A stretch of 64,000 bases of DNA from Stenocarpella maydis. Lineage: Eukaryota; Ascomycota; Sordariomycetes; Diaporthales; Diaporthaceae. The position numbers and the translations under genes are program-made. Of this stretch, positions 1-10,713 are shown in pieces (the first letter of the stretch is position 1; the number at the start of each line of letters is the position of its first letter). The stretch is from the NCBI GenBank assembly GCA_002270565.1, contig NQMI01000016.1:62001-126000 (forward strand), written 5' to 3'. Below the pieces are notes generated by a model. That model was given only the letters and a program-made list of their open reading frames with translations, ran no database searches and was not told the DNA's origin.

Positions 1-1073
1 AATTGGTCCTTCCTCGGCTCGAAGAGGCGCAGGAAATCCTCCATGTTGCCGTCTCTCAGCCAGACAGCCGGCGGCTGGAGCAGCAGCCACCATGGCACGT
101 CGTAGGCGAACTGCGCCGGCATGACGTTGGTAAACTCGAAGTCAAATACGGCTGTGATACGCAGCGTTTTCGGGTCGACAAGCATGTTCGTGGGCCGTAG
201 GTCGTCACAAAAGAGCCGGAAGGGCCCGGCGTTGTCGACGGTGCCGTACGTAGGGATTAACTTGGCAAAGCAGCGGCGCGCGATGAACTGCCTCCAGGCA
301 AGGTTTTCGTCGTTGCCGGCAATGTTGCGCTGTGCCTCAAGGTGCGTCTGGAAGTACTGCGCGCACGCGGCGAAATAGGCATCGGCACGATCGAACGGCG
401 CCATGGTAGCAAACTGCTCAGCGGGGCAGCCACCAACGGTGACGACCTCGTTCATGTCGTACGTCAAGGGTCGTCCAGTAACAGCCCATTCACCAGACGT
501 GGCGTCCTTGGAGATGGCACCAATGCGCCGGAATTCTGGGCGCGAGAGCTCCAATATAAAGCTGGCGATCTGCTCGTAGATAGTGTCGAGCTTCGCCTCG
601 TCAATGTTTGGATCCAGAAATACAAGCTTCGCGTTGTCCTCAGTCGGCTGCGCTAGGAAACGGCCCAAGCTCTGCCCTTCCACAAAATCCATGATGATGA
701 ACGGTCCCAGCTGCTGCGGGCTCTCTTTAGTGAGGCCCCAGCAGCGCACGCGCGGGACAGGGATGTCAGTATGCTCACGGACATAGTTCATAACCATCAC
801 CTCGTTCTTGACTTTTTCTTCCCGCCACGGCCCATGTACTTTCCTCGGAGATGGGAAGCGGATGATGACATGCTCGTCGCTATCGCCGCGCTTCACCTTC
901 ACGCTGATGTTGAATGAGCCCCCAAGGAGACCATTATATCTTCCGGCCCCATTCCACTCCAGGCGTTTGTCAACAAAGGATACAATATCGCCGCCCGCAT
1001 CTAAGAGCTTCCTAGCGAACGCAATGCGCTCATCGTCGGCGTTTCTCTTGGCGATGGAGTCGTAGGGGGCCAT
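1..1073 (-). CDS. APH-family phosphotransferase, 3' end cut by window edge
   Basis: An open frame runs from an ATG at 1073 off the left edge without a stop, giving at least 357 residues. The kinase-like fold of aminoglycoside phosphotransferases (APH, PF01636) is recognisable: an N-lobe with VIIRFP, a hinge-like FIIMDFVEG, and a catalytic loop CDDLRPTN that corresponds to HxDxxxxN with Cys replacing His. FDFEFTNV follows in place of the metal-binding DxD. Fungi have many such proteins. Most are annotated only as phosphotransferase family and their substrates are unknown, so no substrate is assigned. No intron is needed in the visible part. The missing C-terminus should hold the remaining helices of the C-lobe. 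The upstream 1 kb has no recognised gene. Confidence 0.85.
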   Translation of the reverse strand, partial: MAPYDSIAKRNADDERIAFARKLLDAGGDIVSFVDKRLEWNGAGRYNGLLGGSFNISVKVKRGDSDEHVIIRFPSPRKVHGPWREEKVKNEVMVMNYVREHTDIPVPRVRCWGLTKESPQQLGPFIIMDFVEGQSLGRFLAQPTEDNAKLVFLDPNIDEAKLDTIYEQIASFILELSRPEFRRIGAISKDATSGEWAVTGRPLTYDMNEVVTVGGCPAEQFATMAPFDRADAYFAACAQYFQTHLEAQRNIAGNDENLAWRQFIARRCFAKLIPTYGTVDNAGPFRLFCDDLRPTNMLVDPKTLRITAVFDFEFTNVMPAQFAYDVPWWLLLQPPAVWLRDGNMEDFLRLFEPRKDQ

Positions 1074-2189
1074 CCTTTCGTGATCGGTCGTGTAGCCTGC
1101 ACGACGGTCGGAATCGAATTCAGGTAAAGGTGGAATGAGAAAGTGGGCGAGGCGGAAGAGAGATAGGTAAGGCGCGAGGATTGAAGTGCAGCACGAGGAT
1201 TAAAAGAAGGGAAGAGCGGAAGGTGGTGATTTTCTTCGATTCGCCCGAGGGGTGGAGACGACCCTCACTTCTTGGTACAGCAGATGGCCCGGGCCTGGGG
1301 CCGGTAGCAAAAACAAGACGGACCTGAGCCCCAGTTCGTCAGGCCCAGACGCACGGTACTGATTGATTTGTCCTCTCGGCGCTTAGATCACTGTAGTAGA
1401 TGTACATCGTGCGGGAGAACGCGAGATATCGTCAGAAGGTGTCAGAGCAAGCGACGCGACGCGACATTAGGTTTCGGGCAAAATTCGCTGGGGCAGCCAC
1501 AAGCGGGGGCAGCCACAAGCGGGGAAGGGGTAGCAGAGTGGCTAGTGAACACGAAATCCCAAGCGTGATATCCATAGCTGGTAGGCTACCCGAACTCCCG
1601 AAAAGAAGAGACGCATTCCAGAAAATCGGTACTTCGGCTCCGCTGAGACCTCCCACGAATTCCGCACAAGAGGGCACAGAACAAGGTCCAGGGCACAGGA
1701 AGTATGAACACGAGGAATGGCCCGGAACAGGGACCGCGGGATGGCACGACAGATGGCCAGTGCCAGGTGGTGGGTCCATGTCACGACGGGTCTAGCCGTG
1801 GGTACTTGAAGTTCTCCCAGTGCAATGCGGGATGGCCCTCGTTTGGTTCGCCCGAGATGAATCTTACTGTTGTTGATGACAGCATGTCGGCGCCTCTTCG
1901 CGTGGGCATTGACGCGGAGAAGAGTCATTGTGAAATGACATTGCTATGTCTGCATGCTGCGGACAGACTTGTATGAAATGGAAAGTGACAAGCTTGGATG
2001 TCCGGCCTTCAAGAGGCTTTCCGTGGCCTCGTGGCTGTGCCTAATTATGCGCCACTCACTCCAGCCACGTTGGTCAAAGCCTTTCCTATAAATAGAACCG
2101 AACGTCAAAAGTTGGGCCGGCCGTAGGAAAAAAATCGAGATACATCTCCAACCAGAGTTGCATGCCATGAAACTCCTAGCACCGTTGAA
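1074..2189. other. No gene recognised; probable promoter region of the phosphotransferase
   Basis: Only short overlapping frames on both strands are present, with no recognisable domain and no consistent splice pattern. The GC-balanced composition just upstream of 1073 fits a promoter and 5' leader, but no specific element is evident. A short tandem GCAGCCACAAGCGGGG occurs near 1493-1525. Confidence 0.4.
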
Positions 2190-2465
2190 ACTATACAGCC
2201 CTTTAAATAATTATATCACTTCTCTATTATATATATTCTCTTCTTTGTATAATAAACTATAACTTTTTTATTATTATATTAATTTTATATTTATTTATTT
2301 TTAATTATAAACTTTTTATATTTATAAATATTTATAAATATATACTTATTTTACTTAAAAAATACTTATAAATATTAACTTTTACTAGTATTTATTTATT
2401 ATTTATTTTTACTCCTGGGTTAATTAAAGATAATTCTATAGTAACTTTTAATAAGCTAAGTGTAA
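2190..2465. repeat. AT-rich tract, RIP-like
   Basis: The composition shifts sharply to almost pure A/T (TTTATTTATTTTTAATTATAAAC and similar), with no open frame. Such blocks in fungal genomes are usually remnants of repeats mutated by RIP. No element could be identified. Confidence 0.6.
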
Positions 2466-3440
2466 TGATCAAGGCTTCTTGGGTCCTCTAAACCTGCTGA
2501 TCGGGGTTTATGTTCAAGATACGTTGTTAGGCGGTTGTTGAGCAATATTGTTGACTGACAATTATCACTAGCCGGTGAGGGCTAATCAAGATAAATACTT
2601 GAAGACTTAGATTGACTGCTGAAGAGTCTATGCTATGAGTGCTATCTACTGTGGTGATGACCATGTGCTTTATATGATCCGACTCTTCAGTTGGCTATGT
2701 TGGATATCTCATATCCAACATATCCATCTGGCTGGGTGGGTTCCTGGACCCTAACCCTGGTCTTGGCTTGACTCCGCCGTAAGGACCTAAAAGAGGCGAC
2801 GGCTCAGGCCTTTGCCTGATTACGGAGTGGGGGAGGGGCGAAGGCGTCGCTTCAGCCGCTGCAAGGCAGACCATGATGACTACCACCCTGCCTAGCGAGC
2901 CGAACCAACCGCCGTAGTACAGCAGGAACTAGTACGTAGTAGCCGCCTTGAACACGGCCATCAGGAGAAAGAGCGAACTTTATATGCGCGAGGCGAGAGA
3001 GTGGCTGCGATGGCTCAATGGCAAAGAGCGCGCCGTGTCACACTTCGTCCATTCCATCGACTGCCGCGAGAAACGTGTCCAGCTACAGCCTTTCCTCGAT
3101 GGCTATCGAAGAACATCGGAGCGGAGCACCACACCTTCGGACGCCAGCCAACCACACAACTGCCGATTCGGAGAGGAGGCATCCGGGGAGGAGATGGGAG
3201 ACGGAGCCAAACCCCTGTGAGCGAACCATCCTGTTCCATTGGTGGTGTCGGATACGAGATGCCGTGGGCGAGGGACAGGCCCATGCAAAAAGTGACGAGA
3301 CGGACCTGTAACTATCACGTATGCTAAGCCACGTTGGGTCGTCACCGGGAACGCCGCAGATCATGTGTCTCCAACCCCGAAATGATGCCGGCAATGGTGA
3401 TGATACCTTCCGCACCCGGAAACCGTTCCGCGACTAGGTC
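2466..3440. other. No gene recognised
   Basis: Several short frames of 60-110 residues overlap on both strands around 3000-3415. None has a recognisable motif or plausible splice partner, so I treat them as chance frames in GC-moderate DNA. Confidence 0.4.
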
Positions 3441-3462
3441 TGGGCTCCAGTTCTTCCAGTTC

Positions 3463-3655
3463 GGGTTTCTAGTAAATGATCTTTACCAGACCACGTTTGG
3501 GTTTCTGTTTACCAGATCCAAATTCGGGAAGTTTCTGGTGAATTATCTCTGCCAATCCACGTTCGGGTTCCTGGTGAATATTTTTATCAGATCCTAATTC
3601 GGGTTTCTGGTGAATCATCTCTACCAGGATCCACGTTCGGGTCTCTGGTAGGGTC
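3463..3655. repeat. Degenerate 36-38 bp tandem repeat
   Basis: Four to five imperfect copies of a unit of the form GGTTTCTGGTGAAT..ATC.. TACCAG..CCACGTTC follow one another. Copies differ by substitutions and small indels. The array abuts the composite satellite that starts near 3660. Confidence 0.7.
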
Positions 3656-3659
3656 TGCA

Positions 3660-4205
3660 AAATGGGCCCTTTTTCTAGTAGAATATTCTCCGACTAGAGA
3701 GGGGCCCATTTTGCAGGCCTTACCAGTAGAGTATTCTCCAGTAGAGAGGGGCCGAATATTCTCCCAGTAGAGGAGGGGCTCATTTTGCAGGCCTACAGTA
3801 GATTCCCACCAGTAGATTCCCACCAGTAGATTCCCAAAGTAGATTCCCAGTAGATTCCCACAGTAGATTCCCAGTAGATTCCCACCAGTAGATTCCCACC
3901 AGTAGATTCCCACCAGTAGATTCCCACCAGTAGATTCCCACCAGTAGATTCCCACCAGTAGATTCCCACCAGTAGATTCCCACCAGTAGATTCCCACCAG
4001 TAGATTCCCACCAGTAGATTCCCACCAATTCCCACCATAGCTATCCTAATAAATTCCTACCAGTAGATCCCCAACATTATATTCCTACTAATTCCCAGTA
4101 GATTCCCACGAATATTCTCCAGTAGAGAGGGGCCCATTTTGCAGGCCTACCAGTAGAATATTCTCCAGTAGAGAGGGGCCCATTTTGCAGGCCCTACCAG
4201 TAAGT
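3660..4205. repeat. Composite satellite: 14-bp array flanked by 45-bp units
   Basis: The core, 3796-4028, is a tandem array of the 14-mer CAGTAGATTCCCAC, about 16 copies. The left part contains variants lacking one or two bases. On both sides (about 3667-3790 and 4108-4200) lie copies of a longer unit containing GAATATTCTCCAGTAGAG and GGGCCCATTTTGCAGGCC. The minus strand is open in all three frames only because 14 is not a multiple of 3, so each frame reads the same 14-residue period. It should not be called a protein. Confidence 0.85.
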
Positions 4206-4242
4206 AGTTGTAGTTGGACACTGCCCCACTAATGCCTTTGAA

Positions 4243-4735
4243 GACAAAAGCAGCGGGCCTGCAAGTCCGAGCCACCGGGATCGACTCCTCCAAGAACGCC
4301 CCTTAGAAGGACATCAACGCCAGGATCGCAGCAACATTGGGCACGACCCCAACGGGCGGCACTGTTCAGCAGCAGACCGACCGGCTGATGGAGGTCGTAT
4401 TGGAAGCTGTGCATGCGCTGACCCCTAAAGCCAACCCAGCCCCGGACGCTAAGCGATGGTGGACGACCGACCTGACACAGCTGCGACGCATTTATACATA
4501 CTGGAGAAACCGAGCCAGAACTGAGAGAAGGGCAGGACGTTCCGGGCTGACCTGGAGGACAAGGCGAAGGGGGCAGCTAAGCAATACCACGAAGCCATCC
4601 GGCAACAGAACAAGAGGCACTGGAACGAGTTCCTCGCGGACAACGGCAACATCTGGAAGGCAGCGAGGTACCTGAAAGCGGGGGACGACACAGCATTTGG
4701 GAAAGTCCCCACGCTTAGCCCTGCAATGCACACGT
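4243..4735 (+). mobile_element. Fragment of a Tad1-like non-LTR retrotransposon (LINE)
   Basis: The conceptual product matches the region between endonuclease and reverse transcriptase of fungal Tad1-clade LINEs. Recognisable words are KRWWTTDLTQLRRIYTYWRN and, after a frameshift near 4545, [32 protein letters not shown] and DDTAFGKVP. An in-frame stop lies near 4303. No catalytic RT motif (YADD) and no 5' or 3' end of the element remain, so it is a dead internal fragment. It sits directly against the composite satellite, with no target duplication visible. Confidence 0.8.
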
Positions 4736-4879
4736 TTGGGGATGCTCAATCGCTGCCAAGGGGAGGCTCGGCGAGAAAATCCGCCACCCAACCAGTCTCT
4801 GAACGATATGACAAAACCGTGCTCGTTATCTGGGGACTTCAAGTTGCACGTGGGATTCCGTGCACACCTCCGTTCCATT

Positions 4880-5246
4880 CACACGGGATAGAGAATGTCA
4901 GCCAGCGAATCACTCCGGCGGATCAGCCACATCAACATACAGCCGGAAAAGGTCTCGCCCACGAGCGGAGGCCAAGACACGGCACAGCCATTTCGTTGGT
5001 CCGTACTTTTACACCGCACGAATGGAAGGTGCTCGACAGCCAATCGTTCTCAGTCGCCCCACACTTTGCGGCTCTCATGTATTGGACGGGCCTGACGGGC
5101 GCGTAGCGATAGGACAAGATCGCATCCGCAAATGCACCATCGGGCCAACATGCTAACCACAAATTAGTGAGTAATCTGATGTGCCGTGTGGTGCAAAGCT
5201 CTGAAAAGCTAGCCTTATTCCAGCCTTCCGTGTGTTATGAGCACGT
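4880..5246. other. No gene recognised
   Basis: Short frames occur on both strands with no recognised motif. The region may be further decayed LINE sequence, but no family word was seen after 4735. Confidence 0.3.
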
Positions 5247-6144
5247 TCAACGCACATTGGACACGATTACTAGTGCGGCAAGTTTGTCTGCAATGTTCTT
5301 TTGTTGGCCCACATATTGAGTCATATCTTGCTCAAGGTTGGCTACTGTCAAGGCAGAATAATTGGCTCTGCGATCAAGATAGAAGCAAGACATGTCAAAA
5401 CTTGACCGAGCCCACCCTCCATGATGCGACCACCAAGGCAAGAGCCGGGGCTGCGACGCCAGCGGTGACGTTACGCTAAGGAAGTTTGTAAGCTTGGGCT
5501 CATAGAAGTGCATTATGCGAGTCCGAAGTATCCTGTGCAGCTCGGCTGCAATGTTACCCATTTCATCTGGAACGACGGCAAATATAATATGGTGGAGTTC
5601 CAGGAGGTGGACAAGTGCGGTCGGTCGATCGAAAAGCATGCAGCTGACGCGTAACAAAGCGTGCCGTGGAATCCAGAGGAGGGAGACGGAGAGGATAGTG
5701 CAAGGGGTGTCTATGCAGAGTGAATGTTTAGGAAATGACCGTCCAAAGCTTCCACCGCACGCGGTATTTGAGATTGACAAGGTGTCCAACAAGAAGTTGT
5801 GATCTCCGATCCAGAACGTCGACCTGAATGAAGTCTGCAGGAGACGCTGCCAACGCTTCCCCCTTGCCTCGTGAGACGGCGACGCGGACCAATCCCACTA
5901 CCCTAGAATCCCCACCCAGCCACACTATCTTCAGAGAAGTTTCCAATACCCTTAACAAGGAGACTGCTTTCTTCACGGTAGTACAAATACTCCATGCGAA
6001 GGTAGATGACTCATACTTCCAGACTTCGGGTTCGGACCTGCGCGACGAAGGGCGGTGAAGCTCACCTGGACACTCCAGCGCGGCGCGATTGGACATCTGG
6101 AGGCCGGGAGGTTGGGAGTGTGGTGGTCGATCATCTGTGAGCAT
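5247..6144 (-). other. Unassigned open frames, possible orphan gene
   Basis: Two overlapping minus frames, 138 residues (5728-6144) and 181 residues (5247-5792), overlap by 65 bp in different phases. The downstream frame stays open upstream of its first start, through words such as FWIGDHNFLLDTLS. A spliced orphan gene is therefore possible, but no convincing donor/acceptor pair or domain was found. Treat as unconfirmed. Confidence 0.2.
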
Positions 6145-6542
6145 CTGGACATGGCCGTGAAGTATCTACAATCATGTAAAGAGATGGCCAGGTAATTAAG
6201 GAAGAGCACGTAGGTCACTGCCATTGCGTTAACCAACATGGACGCTTATGCTTATGAGCAGTCTGTTGCAACATGTCTGTCGCGTTCAAACTGTTTCGAT
6301 CTTACTACTCTATAATGGCAAGAAAAAAGATACTAAAAAAGCCTCCAGTCCGGCTTTTAGAATATTGATACTTCTGCTCTCCACAGGCGGAACCATTCAA
6401 CCCAGGACTTCAACTTTATCCATTAACTGATCTCGGTCTTTATATATTACAAGGCATTTAAACGTAAGACTACAGAACTTGCGTGAGTGATTATTTCTAG
6501 AAAGGCTGGCTACAACTTTGCTAATGCTATTTGAACAGAAAA

Positions 6543-6743
6543 ATGTGTACCTGGGTGACTTCCACAACCAAATACACCGGATGCCCTTCATCATGTAACA
6601 CAACAAGAGCCGACCTAGTCAAGTGCGGACCCGCACGCCAGTCGGGCACCGTATGTGCAAACCCCGGGACGAGTACGTTGGGTTCAACCACTTCTCGCGA
6701 GCAGTGTCCCAATCATCGGGATGAAGGCTACTCCCAGCGCTAG
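6543..6743 (+). CDS. Small Cys-rich conserved fungal protein (66 aa)
   Basis: The ATG at 6543 opens a 66-residue frame beginning MCTWVTSTTKYTGCPSS and ending near EQCPNH. It contains six cysteines in loosely spaced pairs (C2, C14, C18, C28, C38, C55 approximately). This resembles the short MCT(W/Y)-type Cys-rich proteins common in ascomycetes, whose function is unknown. There is no signal peptide, so it is probably intracellular and could bind a metal. TTTGAACAG directly upstream looks like a 3' splice site, so a 5'UTR intron is possible. The lower-case part of the locus is otherwise gene-free. Confidence 0.6.
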   Translation: MCTWVTSTTKYTGCPSSCNTTRADLVKCGPARQSGTVCANPGTSTLGSTTSREQCPNHRDEGYSQR

Positions 6744-7185
6744 GGGAGCGCGAATTCTGCGATTCGCGAAGGACTGCTTCGATGGTTTATGATGATAACA
6801 GCAGTTGGAGCTATAGTATGGTGGGATGGCCCGAACAGAAGTTGGTTAGGATAACATCAGACACATCAAGATAATCCTTCATTTGTAACACTCTCATGAC
6901 ACTAAGTCAAAGCATCCTATATGGTAGATGTTGCAGAAGGAGGTGACACACTGATCACAGGTAGCCACCTCTCTCTTCCCCATTAAGGGTCGGAGGTGAT
7001 ACATAATGAACCAGAGAGGCCTTTGTCGATTAATATTGCTTTAGCTGGATTTCGCTGCTTGTCTGTATGTATGGCTAAGCTGTGAGCGTGTTGGCAGCAC
7101 GCAACAACACGGTCCTGGACATATATAAATATGCGTGTGACACAAAAACATTCGACGTTTTACCACATATCTAGGCTCATTTAGT
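6744..7185. other. No gene recognised
   Basis: Intergenic between the small Cys-rich gene and the convergent kinase-like gene. No motif stands out. Confidence 0.4.
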
Positions 7186-8100
7186 CTATGAGCGTTGAAT
7201 AATCTCGATGATCGTCTGAGCCGATTCGACTTCCTGTCTCCAGCATAGTGCAATAGCCTCTGCAAAGGGTACGCCGCCCAGTTCCGGAAACACTCCGTCT
7301 TTATAGAGTTTCTCCACCTCATCTTCGTCAGTCAGCTCGTTATATGGCTCGTGGCCTGTGGCGATGAAGTAGATCGTCGAGCCCAAAGCGAAAAGGTCCT
7401 CTTTGATCATCGCCGGCTGTATGTGTCTCCCACCCGGGCTCGGCAGCCTGTATCTCACTCCCGGCGCAACTGTGGCCCGGGAGCCATCTAGGGAAGACCC
7501 GCCGAAGTCACAAATCTTTAGTTCAAGATCGACGTCCAGCAGAAAATTGTGCGGCCCAACATCGCCCTGAAAAACACCGTAGGAGTGTAGAAGCTCAATG
7601 CCCTCAGCGGCCTCCATAGCCCACTTTTGCCTCTGGGATGTCGATATGTTTTGTCCGTGCTTCTCAACATATTCTCTGAGATTGCCATGAGGCATATATT
7701 CAAGCGTTAATGTGCAGTCGACCGGATCCCAGTGTTTAAGTTGTACCAGTCGGGGATGTGCTCCAAGTCTCTCGTATATCTGCGCCTCGATCGCCATCTC
7801 TCGCCTGCAGTCTGATGCTGTTGGACGGCCCGTCCAAGGAGATTTGATAACATCTCCCGATTCAAGACGTTCCACAAGTCCCGTCCCCCCCCCCCCGAGG
7901 AAGTCGCCTTTTCCCTGAATAATATTGACATTTTTTTCAAGTTCCTTCGCAGAGATGAGGTGGTCCTTCACATAATCAATGTCTGCTTTACCGCTCAGGT
8001 CGCAGGCTGTAAATGTACGCATGGTCAGTTTACTGGTGGGCACTGGTGGATCGCTCTCCGAGGAAGCCCTACCTGGCGAAATTGCTGCCTTTGAGGTCAT
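7186..8100 (-). CDS. Protein kinase-like protein, single exon (304 aa)
   Basis: The ATG at 8100 opens an intact intronless frame. The kinase fold is clear: a Gly-rich loop FLGGGGTG (residues 68-74), the VIK lysine (K86), the hinge LEYMPHGNL, a catalytic loop FQGDVGPHN with the Asp (D180) and Asn (N185) kept but HRD changed to QGD, and an intact DFG (198-200). Loss of the HRD arginine and histidine is common in expanded fungal kinase-like families, and activity is plausible but unproven. The C-lobe is short, about 100 residues after DFG. The Gly loop is encoded by a run of 12 C on the plus strand (7884-7895), a slippage-prone site. Substrate and pathway are unknown. Confidence 0.85.
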   Translation of the reverse strand: MTSKAAISPGRASSESDPPVPTSKLTMRTFTACDLSGKADIDYVKDHLISAKELEKNVNIIQGKGDFLGGGGTGLVERLESGDVIKSPWTGRPTASDCRREMAIEAQIYERLGAHPRLVQLKHWDPVDCTLTLEYMPHGNLREYVEKHGQNISTSQRQKWAMEAAEGIELLHSYGVFQGDVGPHNFLLDVDLELKICDFGGSSLDGSRATVAPGVRYRLPSPGGRHIQPAMIKEDLFALGSTIYFIATGHEPYNELTDEDEVEKLYKDGVFPELGGVPFAEAIALCWRQEVESAQTIIEIIQRS

Positions 8101-9503
8101 GCTTCCAACATGGAGAGAAGCGGAGTCCTGGGTTGGCCGGATGAAATATGGGGTGAGGAAAAGGAGGGTTCGTATGGTTCTGCTGGTTCGCGCTGGTGTG
8201 AGATGTTTGTGCTCAGCTCCTCAGGCGCCGTGCGGGCGTCAACTAAACAGAAGTTGGGTTAGTGGCCCGTGCGGCGCCGATGACTTTGGCGGGCCAACAT
8301 CCACAATTGCAGCCCATGAGTGGTGGGGAGCAGCAGGGGGTGCGGGAAAGAGGGGAATCGGAGGAGTGCAACAAACCGACACTGACCAGCGCGTGAAAGT
8401 TGTCCACCGACACAAACGCATAAAGTCTGTATCACTAAGGTGTTCATGCCTACCCATTCCGAAGATATAGAGCTCCTTGTCGACGTCGTGAAAAAAATGT
8501 AAGAAATTTCCCCGGCCCTGTGTGGACGCGTATAATAGGTAGCGATGTTGGTAGCGATATGACTCAGCGCATTTCTTTAATACTAGAGGCGTTTCTGCCT
8601 GGGCCACGGACGTAGCCAGTCCGCGGGCGTCGACATGGCCCTGGAGCTATCTCGAGAGGGCGCTCGTGCGCTGTTCATCGTGTCCTGCCGTGTACAAAGT
8701 GTTTCACCTGACTGACCTGTAGGACAAGGATGACTGGAACGAAGGGGCAGCGCATCAGCTCCAGGCCGGGAGGTGGCTGGAGCTATCCTGCTCTCGTTCG
8801 TTAGCAAGCACAGGACAGTTACCGTCTCGGTTGATCTACAATATGTTTTCTCGGTTCTTAAGGCCTGCTCAGAGGAGGAGTGTCCGCTGGAGAGGCAAGG
8901 TCTGGGTGGTCCTCACGAAAACAACTGACACCAATGTCAGGGCTGGCTTGGATAGTCAAGGAGATCTGTGGCAGGATCGACTGTAGTGTGGGGAATATGC
9001 GATTGTTTGGGTATCCGAAGCAGACGTATGGCCAAGCTTTTGGCTGCAGAAAGGCGCATTCTCTCCTGGCAACCATGCAACAACAAGCTCAGGATCTCAT
9101 CCAGGTGGCAGAGGAAGCCCCTTCCATCGTTGCCAAAACAGTGCGAAACCACAGCCTACCTGAGGCTCTTTTGAGGCAGCCCCCACTACTCAAAATGGCT
9201 CTGGAGGAGCCGAAAATAGCTTGCTGGGGCAGTCAGCGCAGGAGTGGTCAAAATAGAAATTGGGCCCTGTAACCGTGGACCCTGGCGCCAAGTCTGGCGC
9301 ATGCCAGCTATTCCCCATTTCCCCATCTCTTAACTTACTGTACTGTACTTCCTTTCTCTCTTCAGTGGCAGTTGCAGCTCCCGCAACATTCAATCGGTAG
9401 ACGCTTTAGGCGAGTTTCGCGAGATTGTACGGGTACCAACAGCAGCCAGACTACCCCGGTCCGTCGAGTTCTGTGAGCCGAAAGCATGCTGGGGATCGGG
9501 GTG
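8101..9503. other. No gene recognised
   Basis: Overlapping short frames such as a 130-residue plus frame at 8880-9272 lack domain similarity or splice support. The first few hundred bases are probably the promoter of the kinase-like gene at 8100. Confidence 0.35.
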
Positions 9504-9660
9504 GGGCGCGTCGGCATATTCGGCGCCGCGCTTCGCGGGCAGAGAGGACGGAGGCCACTGCACACAATTTGTTAGCTCGGCCCGCTAGCCATAACGAACG
9601 GCACTGTAGTCGCTACCTGGATCGGTTGCTCTCCCGTTCCCTCCGTTTCGCGAAGCGTTC
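9504..9660 (+). repeat. Dispersed repeat, copy A (partner at 19232-19412)
   Basis: This stretch aligns by eye with 19232-19412 on the same strand. Shared blocks include GGCGCGTCG, CGCCGC, TTCGCGGGC, TTGTTAGCTCGGC / TCGTTAGCTCGGC, TAACGAACGGCAC / TAACGAACAGCAC, ACCTGGATC / ACCTGGCTC and CCCGTT. Identity looks to be about 70 percent with small gaps. No known element family was recognised. Confidence 0.55.
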
Positions 9661-9664
9661 GACA

Positions 9665-10273
9665 CCGTGCGAGATCGACGGTCTGAAGCCGTCAGTGGTG
9701 CGGCAATGGAATTTGTTCCCGGCGCCCTGCGCGCTGCTAGGTCTGTCGCGCTGCTAGGATAGGACGTCCAAAGCATTCGTCAGGCTACCGCTCTTCGCGC
9801 CGCTGGTCGACTCGTTTTGCGGTGGGAAACACGCGGCGATCGTCAGGTTGCGACCCGGCCTGCGGCGTCGAAACGATTGGCTGTGGCCATGCCAGGCGGC
9901 GCCAGCGAGGCTCCAGGCCGAAAGGATTGGCTTGCGGCATTCAGCTGCCTCTACCCCGCCCTTCCTCACGACTCGCATCTCTCACGGTTTGTCCTTCTGC
10001 TTCGGAGACGACGATCAGCAGCTCCCTCGTCAGGTACCAGCGCGATGATCTACGCATCAGCCAGGGTTCGCCCTCCTAGTTGATTCGACAGCGCGCTCGA
10101 GACGATGGAGAGTGTCCAACGGTGGAAAGAGAAGCGCAGGGCTACGTCCCCTCCGCCAGACACGAGCCGCGACTGGACTCCTGGTCCGCAATCACGCGCC
10201 GAAACAGACTCCGGTCCGTCCGAGAGGCCCTCCAACACGCCCGTCGCTGAGGCTCAGGTGACCGTATTGGAGG
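9665..10273. other. No gene recognised
   Basis: Short GC-rich frames overlap on both strands. The region lies just 5' of the PNP fragment and may include its former promoter. Confidence 0.3.
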
Positions 10274-10705
10274 ATGCGCCTCCGACAGCCGCGACCGCGT
10301 CGGCCCGAAGACTTCGAGATCGCGGTGTTCTGCGCACTGCCGCTCGAGCACGATGCTGTCTCCCTCATGCTCGATGAATTGTGGGACGGACATGGAAGCA
10401 ACAGCCTCTACAAGACTGGTCGCATCGGCAAGCACAATGTCGTCGTGGCTCTGCTCCCAGGCATGGGCAAAGCCAGCGCCGCAAGCACAGCGGCCAGCAT
10501 CCGTTCGAGCTATCGCCGCCTACGACTAGCCCTTCTTGTCGGAATCTGTGGCGGCGTACCTCGAACCGGCGGTATGGAGATCCTGCTGGGTGACGTGGTC
10601 ATCAGCAAGGCAATCGTGCAATACGCCTTCGGCAGACAATATTCCGACAGGTTTGAGCGCAAGGATGGCCCCGAAGATAACAGAGCGAGGCCGGATATCT
10701 TGTAG
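10274..10705 (+). pseudogene. N-terminal PNP (nucleoside phosphorylase-like) domain of a wrecked NLR
   Basis: The frame from an ATG at 10274 carries the start of the PNP_UDP_1 domain seen at the N-terminus of many fungal NLRs: DFEIAVFCALPLEHDAV, TGRIGKHNVVVALLPGMG, LALLVGICGGVPR, EILLGDVVISKAIVQYAFGRQ. It ends at a TAG at 10703, right after the point where the domain should continue for another 150 residues. In intact relatives this domain is an enzyme or sensing domain in front of a NACHT or NB-ARC. Here the rest of the domain and the whole nucleotide-binding module are gone, and ankyrin sequence follows 9 bp later. I read this as an internal deletion. Confidence 0.8.
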
Positions 10706-10713
10706 AGTTATGG

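Noticed and set aside
2741..2765. CCCTAACCC near 2748 as a telomere remnant
   Set aside because: A single copy of the motif, no array.
3587..4038. Three overlapping minus-strand frames with WESTGGNLLVGIY-type repeats
   Set aside because: They are translations of a 14-bp satellite. All three frames give the same period, so this is an arithmetic effect, not a protein.
3660..4205. Regular short repeats suggesting a CRISPR array
   Set aside because: No spacers of constant length, no cas genes, and the genome is fungal.
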